Notes: generated by a model not told the origin, from the letters alone. Positions 1 through 6,907 are shown, counted from the first letter of the stretch. The stretch is 20,224 nucleotides of DNA from Bacillota bacterium (GCA_023458995.1 JAEWVV010000143.1:1-20224), one strand, 5' to 3'. Numbers and translations: made by a program.

Positions 1-906
1 GATAGCACGTACTTTTCGTTTTAAGCGAAATGATAATCGTTCTTCAAGATAATCTTGGTAGTTATCCACTAATACACTTAAAATACCATAACTGCGTTTC
101 GCAGGATTTAAGACACCATCTCTAACATAATTTGCAATACTCATTAAAAGTTGACATGAATCATCTTGAACCTCACGATATGAATCAATAATCACATCTT
201 CGATATATCTTTCTAATTCAAAGGCATCTTTTGTTAATTCATTTTCGTTTAAAACTTCTAAATACTTAGCAGGTAATTGTGATAACTTCTTTTCTGTTAA
301 AATCATGCCTTGTACTAAAACAACATAGGCTCTTTTAATCGATGTCTGTCCAAAATCGAATAAAAGAAAATGACCACTATCATATTTATATAGCATACCT
401 TCTAGTGCTTTTTCTTGCGAGGATTTAATGATTTCTATCTTGACATGACTTAAATTATTTTCTTTTTGCATGGTTAATACTTTTTCCATAAAAAGAGGTT
501 GATAAGGTGAGGATGCTAATCCTCCCATTAAGTAAATCTGTTTTATGCTTTTCCAATATGCCCAGTGTTCATCTTTCCATCTTAAGTTTTCATTTTTGAT
601 TTCATCATCTGGATTAATTAAAGCTTTCAAGACTAAAGCTAGCCTTTCTCCATAAAGATATCCTATCGTACTTAATTCTTCTCTTAGTTTAGGATTATCC
701 TCTTTGAATAGTGATTCCATTAAATGCTGGATATCAGTTTGCTCAAGTTTGATAGCATATCTTTCTGCAAGTTTAAGTAAATCTTTTTGAATCAGTTCAG
801 GACGAAAAAGATCATTTGCTCTCTTACCATGAATAACAACTGAATTCACAGAGGCAATCGGTAGCATGGCATCTTTATGTTTAAATGGGTTTGGCATATA
901 TATCAT
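1..906 (-). CDS. Partial gene: ROK/ASKHA-fold-like protein, apparently circularly permuted
   Basis: The frame is open from 906 to the left edge, giving 302 codons with the C-terminus missing. ATG at 906 is chosen because AAGG lies at 912-915; the next in-frame ATG is at 897. A TATAAT (922-927) with no clear -35 lies just upstream. Around residues 80-165 the protein has a helix (GERLALVLKALINP), a glycine motif (YLMGGLASSPY) and SSQEKALEGMLYKY, which read like the adenosine-binding end of ROK sugar kinases. Only then, near residue 185, comes FLLFDFGQTSIKRAYV, which resembles the phosphate-1 loop that normally starts a ROK protein, and later LEERLSFRLKRKVRAI, which resembles the strand before the conserved ROK 'NDG' segment. 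The order is therefore C-terminal lobe, then N-terminal lobe. Substrate and activity are unknown. The family call is by eye from motifs; the gene itself is secure. Confidence 0.75.
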   Translation of the reverse strand, partial: MIYMPNPFKHKDAMLPIASVNSVVIHGKRANDLFRPELIQKDLLKLAERYAIKLEQTDIQHLMESLFKEDNPKLREELSTIGYLYGERLALVLKALINPDDEIKNENLRWKDEHWAYWKSIKQIYLMGGLASSPYQPLFMEKVLTMQKENNLSHVKIEIIKSSQEKALEGMLYKYDSGHFLLFDFGQTSIKRAYVVLVQGMILTEKKLSQLPAKYLEVLNENELTKDAFELERYIEDVIIDSYREVQDDSCQLLMSIANYVRDGVLNPAKRSYGILSVLVDNYQDYLEERLSFRLKRKVRAI

Positions 907-935
907 CACATCCTTACCTTTATTATACAACCTCT

Positions 936-981
936 TGAAATAATAAAATAGGCTTGATTTCGACTTATGAAACCAAACCTA
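936..981 (-). terminator. Rho-independent terminator after the ankyrin gene
   Basis: In minus-strand RNA, positions 981-969 pair with 961-949 over 13 bp, including two G-U pairs, around a 7-nt loop. A U-rich run (TTTTATTATTT) follows. The hairpin lies 23 nt beyond the stop codon of the ankyrin-repeat gene and separates it from the gene at 906. Confidence 0.7.
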
Positions 982-1003
982 TGATTTAAATTAATGACTT
1001 GAT

Positions 1004-1984
1004 TTAATTATTACTACCGTTTGAACTGACCTCAATATCTCTTAACAAATTAACACATAACCCAAGATTGTATTCTTTTGCATAATCGAGTGCTGTTTTA
1101 TGAAGTCTGTCTTTTTTCATCGGTATATCTTTTTCAATGAGTTTTCTTAAATAGACATGATCACGATTTAAGACTGCAATCGCTAATGCTTGTTTCTGGA
1201 CAAGACGTTCATACTTTGGCGTCACGATATAATCGTTTAAATAGGCGATGATATCTTTCTTATCGAAAATCATGGCTGTATCAATTGGTGTTTCATAACG
1301 TCTATTGTGAATATCGATATAAGCATCACTTGCAAGTAAAAGTCTGATCGTCTCAATCGTACCAAAACGTACTGCATTAAAGATGGGTGATTCAAACTGT
1401 GAGTTTAATGCATTCGGATCCAAATTTTGATTTAAAAGCATATCAATGATTTGTACATTGGATGTTTTGGCTGCATGATGAAGAAGTGAATTACCATAGG
1501 TATCTTTGATAAACCAGTTTTGTTTTCCTTCTTTAAGTAAGAATGGAATGACATCAGCTCTACCACCAGCAATTGCGTAATGTACAGGAAGTTTATCTTC
1601 CATTGTCTTCTTATTCAAAAATGATCCAGATTCAATTAAGAGTTTAATCATATCGAGATCACCTTTAAATGCTGCTAAATGAATGGGTAATTCACCCATA
1701 CGGTTTTCAACATTGACTGAAGCAAATTTTGTGATTAAGAGTTTTGCAAATTCAAGTTTTCCTTTACGTGCACAATCAAAAAGTGCTGTTTCACCGTGTT
1801 CATCTGCTAGATTGACGTTGATATCCATATCTAAAAGATAATTAATAACATCTTTAGCAGAACCTAATACAGCATAGTGTAGAAGACTTCTTTTCTTTTC
1901 ATCTACCATTTCAATATGGGTCATATTAATTTTAACAAACTCGAGATCGTTTTCTGCGGCTTTCATGAAGATACTCATTCTCAT
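1004..1984 (-). CDS. Ankyrin-repeat protein
   Basis: This 326-residue protein is built almost wholly of ankyrin repeats. About eight helix-turn-helix units of roughly 33 residues run from residue 30 to 315, with typical signatures such as SLLHYAVLG, TALFDCARKGKLEFAKLL, PIHLAAFKGDLDMIKLLIESG and SLLHHAAKTSNVQIIDMLL. The last two units are degenerate. There is no signal peptide or membrane segment, so it is probably cytoplasmic and binds a protein partner; the partner cannot be read from sequence. The ATG at 1984 follows AAGGTGG (1989-1995) by 4 nt; a second ATG at 1978 is an alternative start. The gene is monocistronic, divergent from the DUF1538 gene, and closed by its own terminator. Confidence 0.93.
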   Translation of the reverse strand: MRMSIFMKAAENDLEFVKINMTHIEMVDEKKRSLLHYAVLGSAKDVINYLLDMDINVNLADEHGETALFDCARKGKLEFAKLLITKFASVNVENRMGELPIHLAAFKGDLDMIKLLIESGSFLNKKTMEDKLPVHYAIAGGRADVIPFLLKEGKQNWFIKDTYGNSLLHHAAKTSNVQIIDMLLNQNLDPNALNSQFESPIFNAVRFGTIETIRLLLASDAYIDIHNRRYETPIDTAMIFDKKDIIAYLNDYIVTPKYERLVQKQALAIAVLNRDHVYLRKLIEKDIPMKKDRLHKTALDYAKEYNLGLCVNLLRDIEVSSNGSNN

Positions 1985-2003
1985 AACACCACCTTACACT
2001 ATC

Positions 2004-2012
2004 ATTTTATCA
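2004..2012 (-). promoter_or_regulatory. Extended -10 promoter of the ankyrin gene
   Basis: Minus-strand TGATAAAAT fits the extended -10 form TGnTATAAT with one change. No good -35 lies 16-18 bp upstream. Transcription would start near 1997, leaving only about 13 nt before the ATG at 1984, which still includes the AAGGTGG. Confidence 0.45.
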
Positions 2013-2042
2013 TGGGTAATTGCAAACATTTCCCACATATTT

Positions 2043-2051
2043 TGTGGATAA
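2043..2051 (-). other. Single consensus DnaA-box sequence
   Basis: The minus strand reads TTATCCACA, an exact match to the consensus DnaA 9-mer. It lies beside a CCACA/TGTGG inverted pair (2033-2037 and 2043-2047) in the divergent intergenic region. No cluster of further boxes was seen, so this may be chance or a DnaA-titrating or regulatory site rather than an origin. Confidence 0.3.
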
Positions 2052-2053
2052 AT

Positions 2054-2119
2054 GGCTTTATAAGTGGATTAATGAACGTTTTGTGATAATCCCACTTATT
2101 TCATAAGTGTGATAAAGCC
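2054..2119. promoter_or_regulatory. Nested inverted repeats between divergent genes
   Basis: Outer arms GGCTTTAT (2054-2061) and ATAAAGCC (2112-2119) pair perfectly. Inner arms ATAAGTGG (2060-2067) and CCACTTAT (2092-2099) also pair, and continue into GATTA/TAATC with one bulged base. A third copy of the half-site, ATAAGTG (2103-2109), can instead pair with CACTTAT (2093-2099), so two hairpins compete for the same strand. The region lies upstream of the predicted start sites of both flanking genes. It could be an operator with three half-sites or, if a longer ankyrin transcript exists, a switching RNA leader. Confidence 0.55.
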
Positions 2120-2191
2120 CTTATTTAATCTTTTCATTTATGCCGAGCTCACTTTGACCCTATACATAAAGGGCAAAAAATAGTAAACTTA

Positions 2192-2200
2192 TGCTATAAT
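2192..2200 (+). promoter_or_regulatory. Extended -10 promoter of the DUF1538/P-II module
   Basis: TGCTATAAT is a perfect TGnTATAAT extended -10 element. No -35 hexamer at the right distance is recognisable. The expected start near 2207 leaves a leader of about 34 nt containing the ribosome binding site AGGAGGT at 2227-2233. Confidence 0.7.
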
Positions 2201-2240
2201 GTATAGTGTCTTTTATAAACTAAATGAGGAGGTGGTGTGA

Positions 2241-3740
2241 TTGAATGAATTCACATCAAAGCTAAGAGAACTTTTATTTTCCATTGTCCCCATTGTTTTA
2301 ATCGTCATCATCCTAAACATCATTTTCCCATCGATTTTAGGCTGGAAAGGTGTTATGAGGTTTACCATTGGTGCCGTCTTTATCACGTTTGGTTTAACCC
2401 TGTTTTTACTAGGTATTGATAAGGCGATTACACCTCTTGGTAATGAGATCGGGGAAACATCAGTTCGTACAAACAAACTGTCTTTCGTTATTCTCATTGC
2501 TCTACTAATTGGTTTTCTTGTTGTATTTGCTGAACCAGGCTTACACATCTATGGTAATCAGGTCAGTTTAGTTACACAAGGTGATATCTCATCAATCGGT
2601 TTAGTCATAATCGTTGCGATCGGTATGGCTATTCTGCTCGCACTTGCATTTATCAGACTTGTCTTTAGAATTCCACTCTATATTCTACTCACCATTCTTT
2701 ATACATTAATTTTAATCGTTGCGATCTTTACGCAACCTGAATTCTTAGTCATTGCCTTTGATGCTTCAGGAGCTGCAACCGGTGTGTTATCTCTACCTTT
2801 TATTATGGCTCTATCAACAGGTATTTCAAGACTTAAGAAACAAAGTAAAGACTTAGAAAAAGATAGTTTCGGTACGCTTGCTTTAGTATCTACAGGATCC
2901 GTACTTGCAGTTTTAATTCTTGGTTTATTTATGCGAGGTAGTGAGTATCATGCTGACTTAGACGTATCTGTTGGAGAAACTACTTCAATCCTTAAACCAT
3001 TCATTCAAATGATGCCTAATATATTATGGCAATCATTTATCATTATTGTTCCACTCGTTATTGTATTTATCATCTTCAATTATTTCTCGTTTAAATTCAA
3101 GAAAAAAACGATTAGAACTTTCGTTTTAGGATTTGTCTATACGTTTGTTGGACTGTTCCTCTTCTTAACTGGCGTCAATGCTGGTTTCATGGATATCGGT
3201 TCTCTCTTAGGTAGTGGTTTAGCTGTTCTTGATTCTAAATTGATTGTGATTATCGTTGGTTTCATTTTAGGACTTGTTACCGTTCTCGCTGAACCTTCCG
3301 TATACATCTTAACGCACCAAGTTGAAGATGTCACATCAGGTTCTATCTCGAGACCTTCAGTACTTACTGCATTAGGTATAGGTGTTGCTGTTGCGATCGG
3401 ATTAGCCTTATTAAAGATTTTTATTCCAGGACTACTTCTTTGGCACTTCTTACTCCCTGGTTATATCATTGCTGTATCACTCATGTATTTTGTTCCTAAA
3501 ATTTTCGTTGGTATTGCCTTTGACTCTGGTGGTGTTGCCACAGGTCCAATCACAACAACGTTTATTCTAGCGTTTACACAAGGTGCAGCTAGTATAACTC
3601 CAAACGCTGATGTTATTCTAGATGGTTTAGGTATGATTGCACTCGTCGCATTAGCACCGATGATCACATTACAAATATTAGGTCTCATATTTAAGATTAA
3701 ATCTAAAAAGGAAGGTATCGTAAACTATGTTGAAAAATAA
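2241..3740 (+). CDS. Tandem DUF1538 integral membrane protein
   Basis: This 499-residue polytopic membrane protein has two copies of the DUF1538 domain. Paired signatures are GLTLFLLGIDKAITPLGNEIG (52-72) with GLFLFLTGVNAGFMDIGSLLG (304-324), VFAEP (95-99) with VLAEP (348-352), and AFDASGAATG (172-181) with AFDSGGVATG (426-435). A charged stretch near residues 198-210 separates the halves, as in an internally duplicated transporter. The substrate is not known to me. The start is TTG: AGGAGGT lies 7 nt upstream, TGA precedes it in frame, and the next in-frame ATG (codon 40) would remove the first membrane segment. The last codons overlap the P-II-like gene by 14 nt, suggesting coupled translation and a GlnK-AmtB or SbtB-SbtA type of partnership (inference). 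Confidence 0.93.
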   Translation: MNEFTSKLRELLFSIVPIVLIVIILNIIFPSILGWKGVMRFTIGAVFITFGLTLFLLGIDKAITPLGNEIGETSVRTNKLSFVILIALLIGFLVVFAEPGLHIYGNQVSLVTQGDISSIGLVIIVAIGMAILLALAFIRLVFRIPLYILLTILYTLILIVAIFTQPEFLVIAFDASGAATGVLSLPFIMALSTGISRLKKQSKDLEKDSFGTLALVSTGSVLAVLILGLFMRGSEYHADLDVSVGETTSILKPFIQMMPNILWQSFIIIVPLVIVFIIFNYFSFKFKKKTIRTFVLGFVYTFVGLFLFLTGVNAGFMDIGSLLGSGLAVLDSKLIVIIVGFILGLVTVLAEPSVYILTHQVEDVTSGSISRPSVLTALGIGVAVAIGLALLKIFIPGLLLWHFLLPGYIIAVSLMYFVPKIFVGIAFDSGGVATGPITTTFILAFTQGAASITPNADVILDGLGMIALVALAPMITLQILGLIFKIKSKKEGIVNYVEK

Positions 3741-4401
3741 CCTTCATCATATAAGTTTATATGTCGTTATTGCCAACTACGGGCAAGCGAACAGTATCAT
3801 CAGGTATGCAAAACAACTCGGTGTCACTGGTGCAACTGTTTGTTATGGTACAGGATCTGTAAAGTTATCTAAATTACTCGAGTTCTTCGATCTAGCATCT
3901 ATTAAAAAAGAAATTATTTTCATGATTGCAGAAACGAGAATTGGTACTAACGCTCTTGAACTGATTACATCAAAATTTCATTTTGATAAACCAAATAAAG
4001 GAATCGCATTCGCAATTCCCATTACAAATGTTATTGGATCTAGACTATTTCCAGAAGAAACCATGGATAAAGGAGATGAAAACACCATGTATCAAGCTAT
4101 TTTTACAATCGTCGATAAAGGACAAGCTGAAGAAGTTATCGAATCAGCTAAACAAGCAGGCTCAAGAGGTGGCACCATCATCAATGCCAGGGGATCTGGT
4201 ATTCATGAAACCGCAAAGTTCTTCAATATGGAAGTATTACCTGAAAAAGAGATTGTCTTAATTTTATGTGAAAAGACAATTACCCATCAAATTATTGATA
4301 AAATTAGAGAAACTGTTGGTATCGATCAAGCAAGCAATGGTATTATCTTTGTTCAAGACGTCAGTGAAACTTTTGGTTTACAAAAAGGTAAAAATATTTA
4401 A
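3727..4401 (+). CDS. Tandem (fused) P-II-like signalling protein
   Basis: The 224-residue protein consists of two P-II (GlnB-like) domains. Domain 1, residues about 9-105, has LGVTGATVCYGTGS and ends NKGIAFAIPI. Domain 2, about 121-215, has AGSRGGTIINARGSG and ends SNGIIFVQDV. Each keeps the first helix, the short loop after the GATI/GGTI strand and the closing strand. The classical B-loop GDGKIF and the T-loop uridylylation tyrosine are absent, so control by GlnD-type uridylylation is unlikely. Canonical P-II proteins are about 112-residue trimers, so a covalent pair is unusual. The gene overlaps the DUF1538 gene by 14 nt, with AAGGAAGG upstream inside it. It probably binds a small effector and gates the DUF1538 protein (inference). 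Domain 2 also has its own start signals. Confidence 0.9.
   Translation: MLKNNLHHISLYVVIANYGQANSIIRYAKQLGVTGATVCYGTGSVKLSKLLEFFDLASIKKEIIFMIAETRIGTNALELITSKFHFDKPNKGIAFAIPITNVIGSRLFPEETMDKGDENTMYQAIFTIVDKGQAEEVIESAKQAGSRGGTIINARGSGIHETAKFFNMEVLPEKEIVLILCEKTITHQIIDKIRETVGIDQASNGIIFVQDVSETFGLQKGKNI
4069..4089 (+). promoter_or_regulatory. Internal ribosome binding site and ATG for the second P-II domain
   Basis: AAAGGAG at 4069-4075 is followed 11 nt later by an in-frame ATG (codon 121). Translation from there gives a 104-residue protein beginning MYQAIFTIVDKGQAEEV, which looks like the natural N-terminus of a stand-alone P-II-like protein. The site may be active, or a relic of two genes that fused. 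Confidence 0.5.
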
Positions 4402-4412
4402 ATCAAACTTAC

Positions 4413-4443
4413 AAAAAAAGCTTTCACGAGAAAGCTTTTTGTT
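4413..4443. terminator. Bidirectional terminator between convergent genes
   Basis: AAAAAGCTTTC (4415-4425) and GAAAGCTTTTT (4430-4440) form an 11-bp stem with a 4-nt loop and an A-run on one side, T-run on the other. It therefore gives a U-tract in either direction. It ends the P-II gene (stop at 4401) on the plus strand and the DUF2207 gene (stop at 4448) on the minus strand. Confidence 0.9.
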
Positions 4444-4447
4444 TATC

Positions 4448-6349
4448 TTAACGACTTCTTCCCCCGCCACCGCCACCACCAGAACTTGATGATGCGTTGT
4501 GTGCAGAAATGGTCTTACTCACATTACTACGTCCAGAGCTAAATGAATGATTTAAACTATTGGATAGGTTTCCATAGAAGTAGTAATTATCAAACATGTG
4601 GGCAGGACCAAGATTCATGGTTGATATTTTTACTTTCATCTGATCCATCACTTTGGTAGCAATCTTGAATGTGACTGCATAAATGAGATAATGTTCCCAT
4701 GTTTCTACATCAGGGATGGTAAATGATTTGATACCTTCAAAGTTTTCCAAATAATCTTTAAATGCACTCCATTTGAGATATAGCTCATGACCTTCATGTG
4801 TTCTACGTTTAATCGTTGTGACATAAAGGAAGTAAATAATAAAAATGACTATGGATACGATAATCGGTATAGCTATTCTTGCATGTGTGATTATTGAAAG
4901 AACAATGGTAACCACTCCATAAAGTAGGGGAATTAAACTTAAAAGGTTGACTAGTTTTCTTCCTTTCGTTTTATTTGTTTCAAAATAATTTTTCTTCTCT
5001 GCTTGTTCTCTCACACGTTTAATAAATTCTGTAGCTTCCCTAGAAAAAGTGTTAGCTTTTTCATAAGATCCTACTCCATAATTTGATATTTCAGTCGTTG
5101 TTACTGTAGAACCATTACCAATACCACTAAAGAACCAGTTTAAAAGATGTGCTTCGTGTGGTAAAAGTAAACTTTGATTCGTATTTTCTACACGAGAGAG
5201 TGTAACTTTTGTTGTATTTATACTTGTGTATTCACCTAAGAAATCTGCTTTAACATAACCTTTTCTGATGAGATCTAAAAGGGTTGCAACAATATCTTCA
5301 TCTGTCGTACGCTTGAAGCGGAATAAATAACCAATTTCAGCTGGTGTATCATCACTTGGAAGATCTGATAAATATTTATTAACATCTCTTGTGGGTAACT
5401 CTTTATCAAATAATATGTATGCTGTGATACCCAAAATAAACATGAGGATTCCGAGAGGAATAAGTCCATAATTTAAATATTTCTCAACTTCGAGTTGTCT
5501 TTCATAGTCCAATGCTAATTCTTCTTCATAATCTAGAAGTGATGCCAAGTTCATCTTTTCATGAATAAATGTATTTCTAGCTAGTATGTTATTAAATAGA
5601 TCATCAGGTGCAAGCATTCTAAATTCTAAAGAATCATCATCTTTAAGACCTAGAACTTCTAATCTTAAGGTTGTATTTGATAATTTCTCAATTTCTGCAT
5701 CATGTAAGCCATGATAAAAGAGAGATAAATCATTCATATCATAACTATTTTCTGGAAGTTCAATCGTCACCGTTGCTTTATCAATATTTGCTTCATTGTA
5801 ATCAAAGAGCTTCCAGTTTAGTTCTGCGATATCTGAGTATTTAGTTAAAGCACCTAAAATTGTATACTGGTATTCAAATATAATATGACCTTCTAAATCT
5901 CCATCTTTCATAAAATCAACAAATAGTGATTCACAAGAGGTGCGTTCAGGTTCACATCGAACGGGTTCACCTAGTTCATCATAGTTATTCAAGAATGAGT
6001 ATCCATACCGAACTTTATCTGAAACATCAACACCATCTTTAATCACTTTAATATGTACAGATGTTTCATCGAATTGGGCATCATTGTTGTCATCTTTATA
6101 AAGAGGATAGTTTTTAGGAAACTTTTTGTAATCAATATCTCTAAAACGCACCTGATAGTCACCCTGATAATTCATATCCCATGTTTCAGTAACGTTCATA
6201 TCACCACTTTCGTTTAAAGTAATGATTGCGTCATAGGAATTGATTTCAATCTGATCAGGTTCAATAAAACTTAAAAGAACTGCGATTCCACCAATCACAA
6301 TTGTTAAAATCAAAACGATAAGAACCTTGGATGTTCCATTATTCTTCAA
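4448..6349 (-). CDS. DUF2207 membrane protein
   Basis: This protein of about 633 residues has the DUF2207 (YciQ-like) layout. A membrane segment at 9-29 leads to a large extracytoplasmic beta-rich domain (about 35-255), then a membrane segment (295-314), a cytoplasmic part with TPAEIGYLFRFKRTTDEDIVATLLDLIRKGY (split over about 335-365), two membrane segments (466-487 and 491-512), WEHYLIYAVTFKIATKVM (about 551-568), and a Ser- and Gly-rich tail ending in seven glycines and RSR. The glycine tail is typical of the family, whose function is unknown. The start is TTG at 6349 with AAGGGGG 7 nt upstream; a later ATG would lose the first membrane helix. It has its own promoter and converges on the P-II gene. 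Confidence 0.92.
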   Translation of the reverse strand: MKNNGTSKVLIVLILTIVIGGIAVLLSFIEPDQIEINSYDAIITLNESGDMNVTETWDMNYQGDYQVRFRDIDYKKFPKNYPLYKDDNNDAQFDETSVHIKVIKDGVDVSDKVRYGYSFLNNYDELGEPVRCEPERTSCESLFVDFMKDGDLEGHIIFEYQYTILGALTKYSDIAELNWKLFDYNEANIDKATVTIELPENSYDMNDLSLFYHGLHDAEIEKLSNTTLRLEVLGLKDDDSLEFRMLAPDDLFNNILARNTFIHEKMNLASLLDYEEELALDYERQLEVEKYLNYGLIPLGILMFILGITAYILFDKELPTRDVNKYLSDLPSDDTPAEIGYLFRFKRTTDEDIVATLLDLIRKGYVKADFLGEYTSINTTKVTLSRVENTNQSLLLPHEAHLLNWFFSGIGNGSTVTTTEISNYGVGSYEKANTFSREATEFIKRVREQAEKKNYFETNKTKGRKLVNLLSLIPLLYGVVTIVLSIITHARIAIPIIVSIVIFIIYFLYVTTIKRRTHEGHELYLKWSAFKDYLENFEGIKSFTIPDVETWEHYLIYAVTFKIATKVMDQMKVKISTMNLGPAHMFDNYYFYGNLSNSLNHSFSSGRSNVSKTISAHNASSSSGGGGGGGRSR

Positions 6350-6393
6350 GATAAGTCCCCCTTATTTGATTTTTTAATGTTTTTAACGCATAT

Positions 6394-6402
6394 ATTGTAA
6401 CA
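6394..6402 (-). promoter_or_regulatory. Extended -10 promoter of the DUF2207 gene
   Basis: Minus-strand TGTTACAAT is an extended -10 (TGn plus TACAAT). There is no good -35 at 17 bp, because that position is occupied by the hup terminator hairpin. Start near 6387, about 38 nt before the TTG codon. Confidence 0.55.
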
Positions 6403-6442
6403 TAAAAAATAAAAAAGTATTTCGTTTTATCAAAATACTTTT
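6403..6442 (-). terminator. Terminator of hup
   Basis: In minus-strand RNA, 6442-6433 (AAAAGTATTT) pairs with 6422-6413 (AAATACTTTT), followed by a U-rich run down to 6403. The stem is AT-rich, but the long U-run and its place 17 nt after the hup stop codon make it convincing. Confidence 0.75.
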
Positions 6443-6458
6443 CATATCATGCTTGAAT

Positions 6459-6734
6459 TTATTTTACTGCTTCCTTAAGTAATTTACCTGCACGGAATGC
6501 GGGTGATTTTTGTTCAGGTACTGTAATCAGCTCACCTGTTCTTGGATTCTTTCCTGTTCTCTTTACACGATTTCTCACTTCAAAAGTACCAAATCCAGTA
6601 ACAACTACTTTTTCCCCACGTCTACCCAATGTTTCAGATACAGTGCTTGTAAAAGCTTCTAGAACATCTTCCGCAACCTTTTGTGTGACTTGTGCACGGT
6701 TTGCGATGACTGCGATTAATTCTGTTTTATTCAT
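6459..6734 (-). CDS. hup: DNA-binding protein HU
   Basis: The 91-residue protein is a full-length HU: alpha-helical dimerisation part MNKTELIAVIANRA through about residue 45, then the beta arm with GFGTFEVRNRVKRTGKNPRTGE (in two adjoining pieces, about 46-68), then the PAFRAGKLLKEAV C-terminus. HU dimers bend and compact DNA and bind nicks and junctions. The conserved proline at the arm tip (GKNPRTGE) is present. Ribosome binding site AGGGAGG at 6741-6747. It stands alone as one transcript, with a promoter at 6761-6789 and a terminator at 6403-6442. Its place downstream of gpsA agrees with the Bacillota gene order. Confidence 0.98.
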   Translation of the reverse strand: MNKTELIAVIANRAQVTQKVAEDVLEAFTSTVSETLGRRGEKVVVTGFGTFEVRNRVKRTGKNPRTGELITVPEQKSPAFRAGKLLKEAVK

Positions 6735-6760
6735 TTGATATCCTCCCTTAGAGTGATTTC

Positions 6761-6789
6761 ATTGTATCAAATAATAGTACATATTGCAA
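6761..6789 (-). promoter_or_regulatory. Promoter of hup
   Basis: Minus-strand -35 TTGCAA (6784-6789) and -10 TACAAT (6761-6766) are separated by exactly 17 bp. Start near 6754 leaves a leader of about 20 nt containing AGGGAGG. This is one of the few promoters here with a recognisable -35. Confidence 0.75.
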
Positions 6790-6809
6790 CAACATGAACA
6801 GTTTTCTAC

Positions 6810-6835
6810 AAAAAGAATGGCTTAATAAAGCAATT
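6810..6835 (-). terminator. Possible weak terminator after gpsA
   Basis: AAT-x-GCTT and AAGC-x-ATT (6816-6835) form a short stem with one mismatch and a 4-nt loop, followed on the minus strand by CTTTTT. It lies about 73 nt beyond the gpsA stop codon, ahead of the hup promoter. The stem is short, so some readthrough is likely. Confidence 0.35.
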
Positions 6836-6907
6836 TATTTCATTTGTCTTTCAAATAACGTGTATATTTCTTAAATGATCATCTATGATGATTCTAATAT
6901 CAATGCT

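Noticed and set aside
2033..2119. Replication origin in the divergent region
   Set aside because: Only one consensus DnaA box was found and no dnaA or dnaN gene is near.
2154..2159. TTGACC as -35 for the DUF1538 promoter
   Set aside because: It is 35 bp from the TATAAT, about twice the usual spacing.
3983..4489. Two plus-strand open frames inside and after the P-II gene
   Set aside because: They are alternative frames of the P-II coding sequence; the second even runs through the terminator into the DUF2207 gene.
6872..6896. ATCATC/GATGAT hairpin just after gpsA
   Set aside because: The stem is six pairs with no U-run after it, so it is a poor terminator; a weak alternative lies at 6810-6835.
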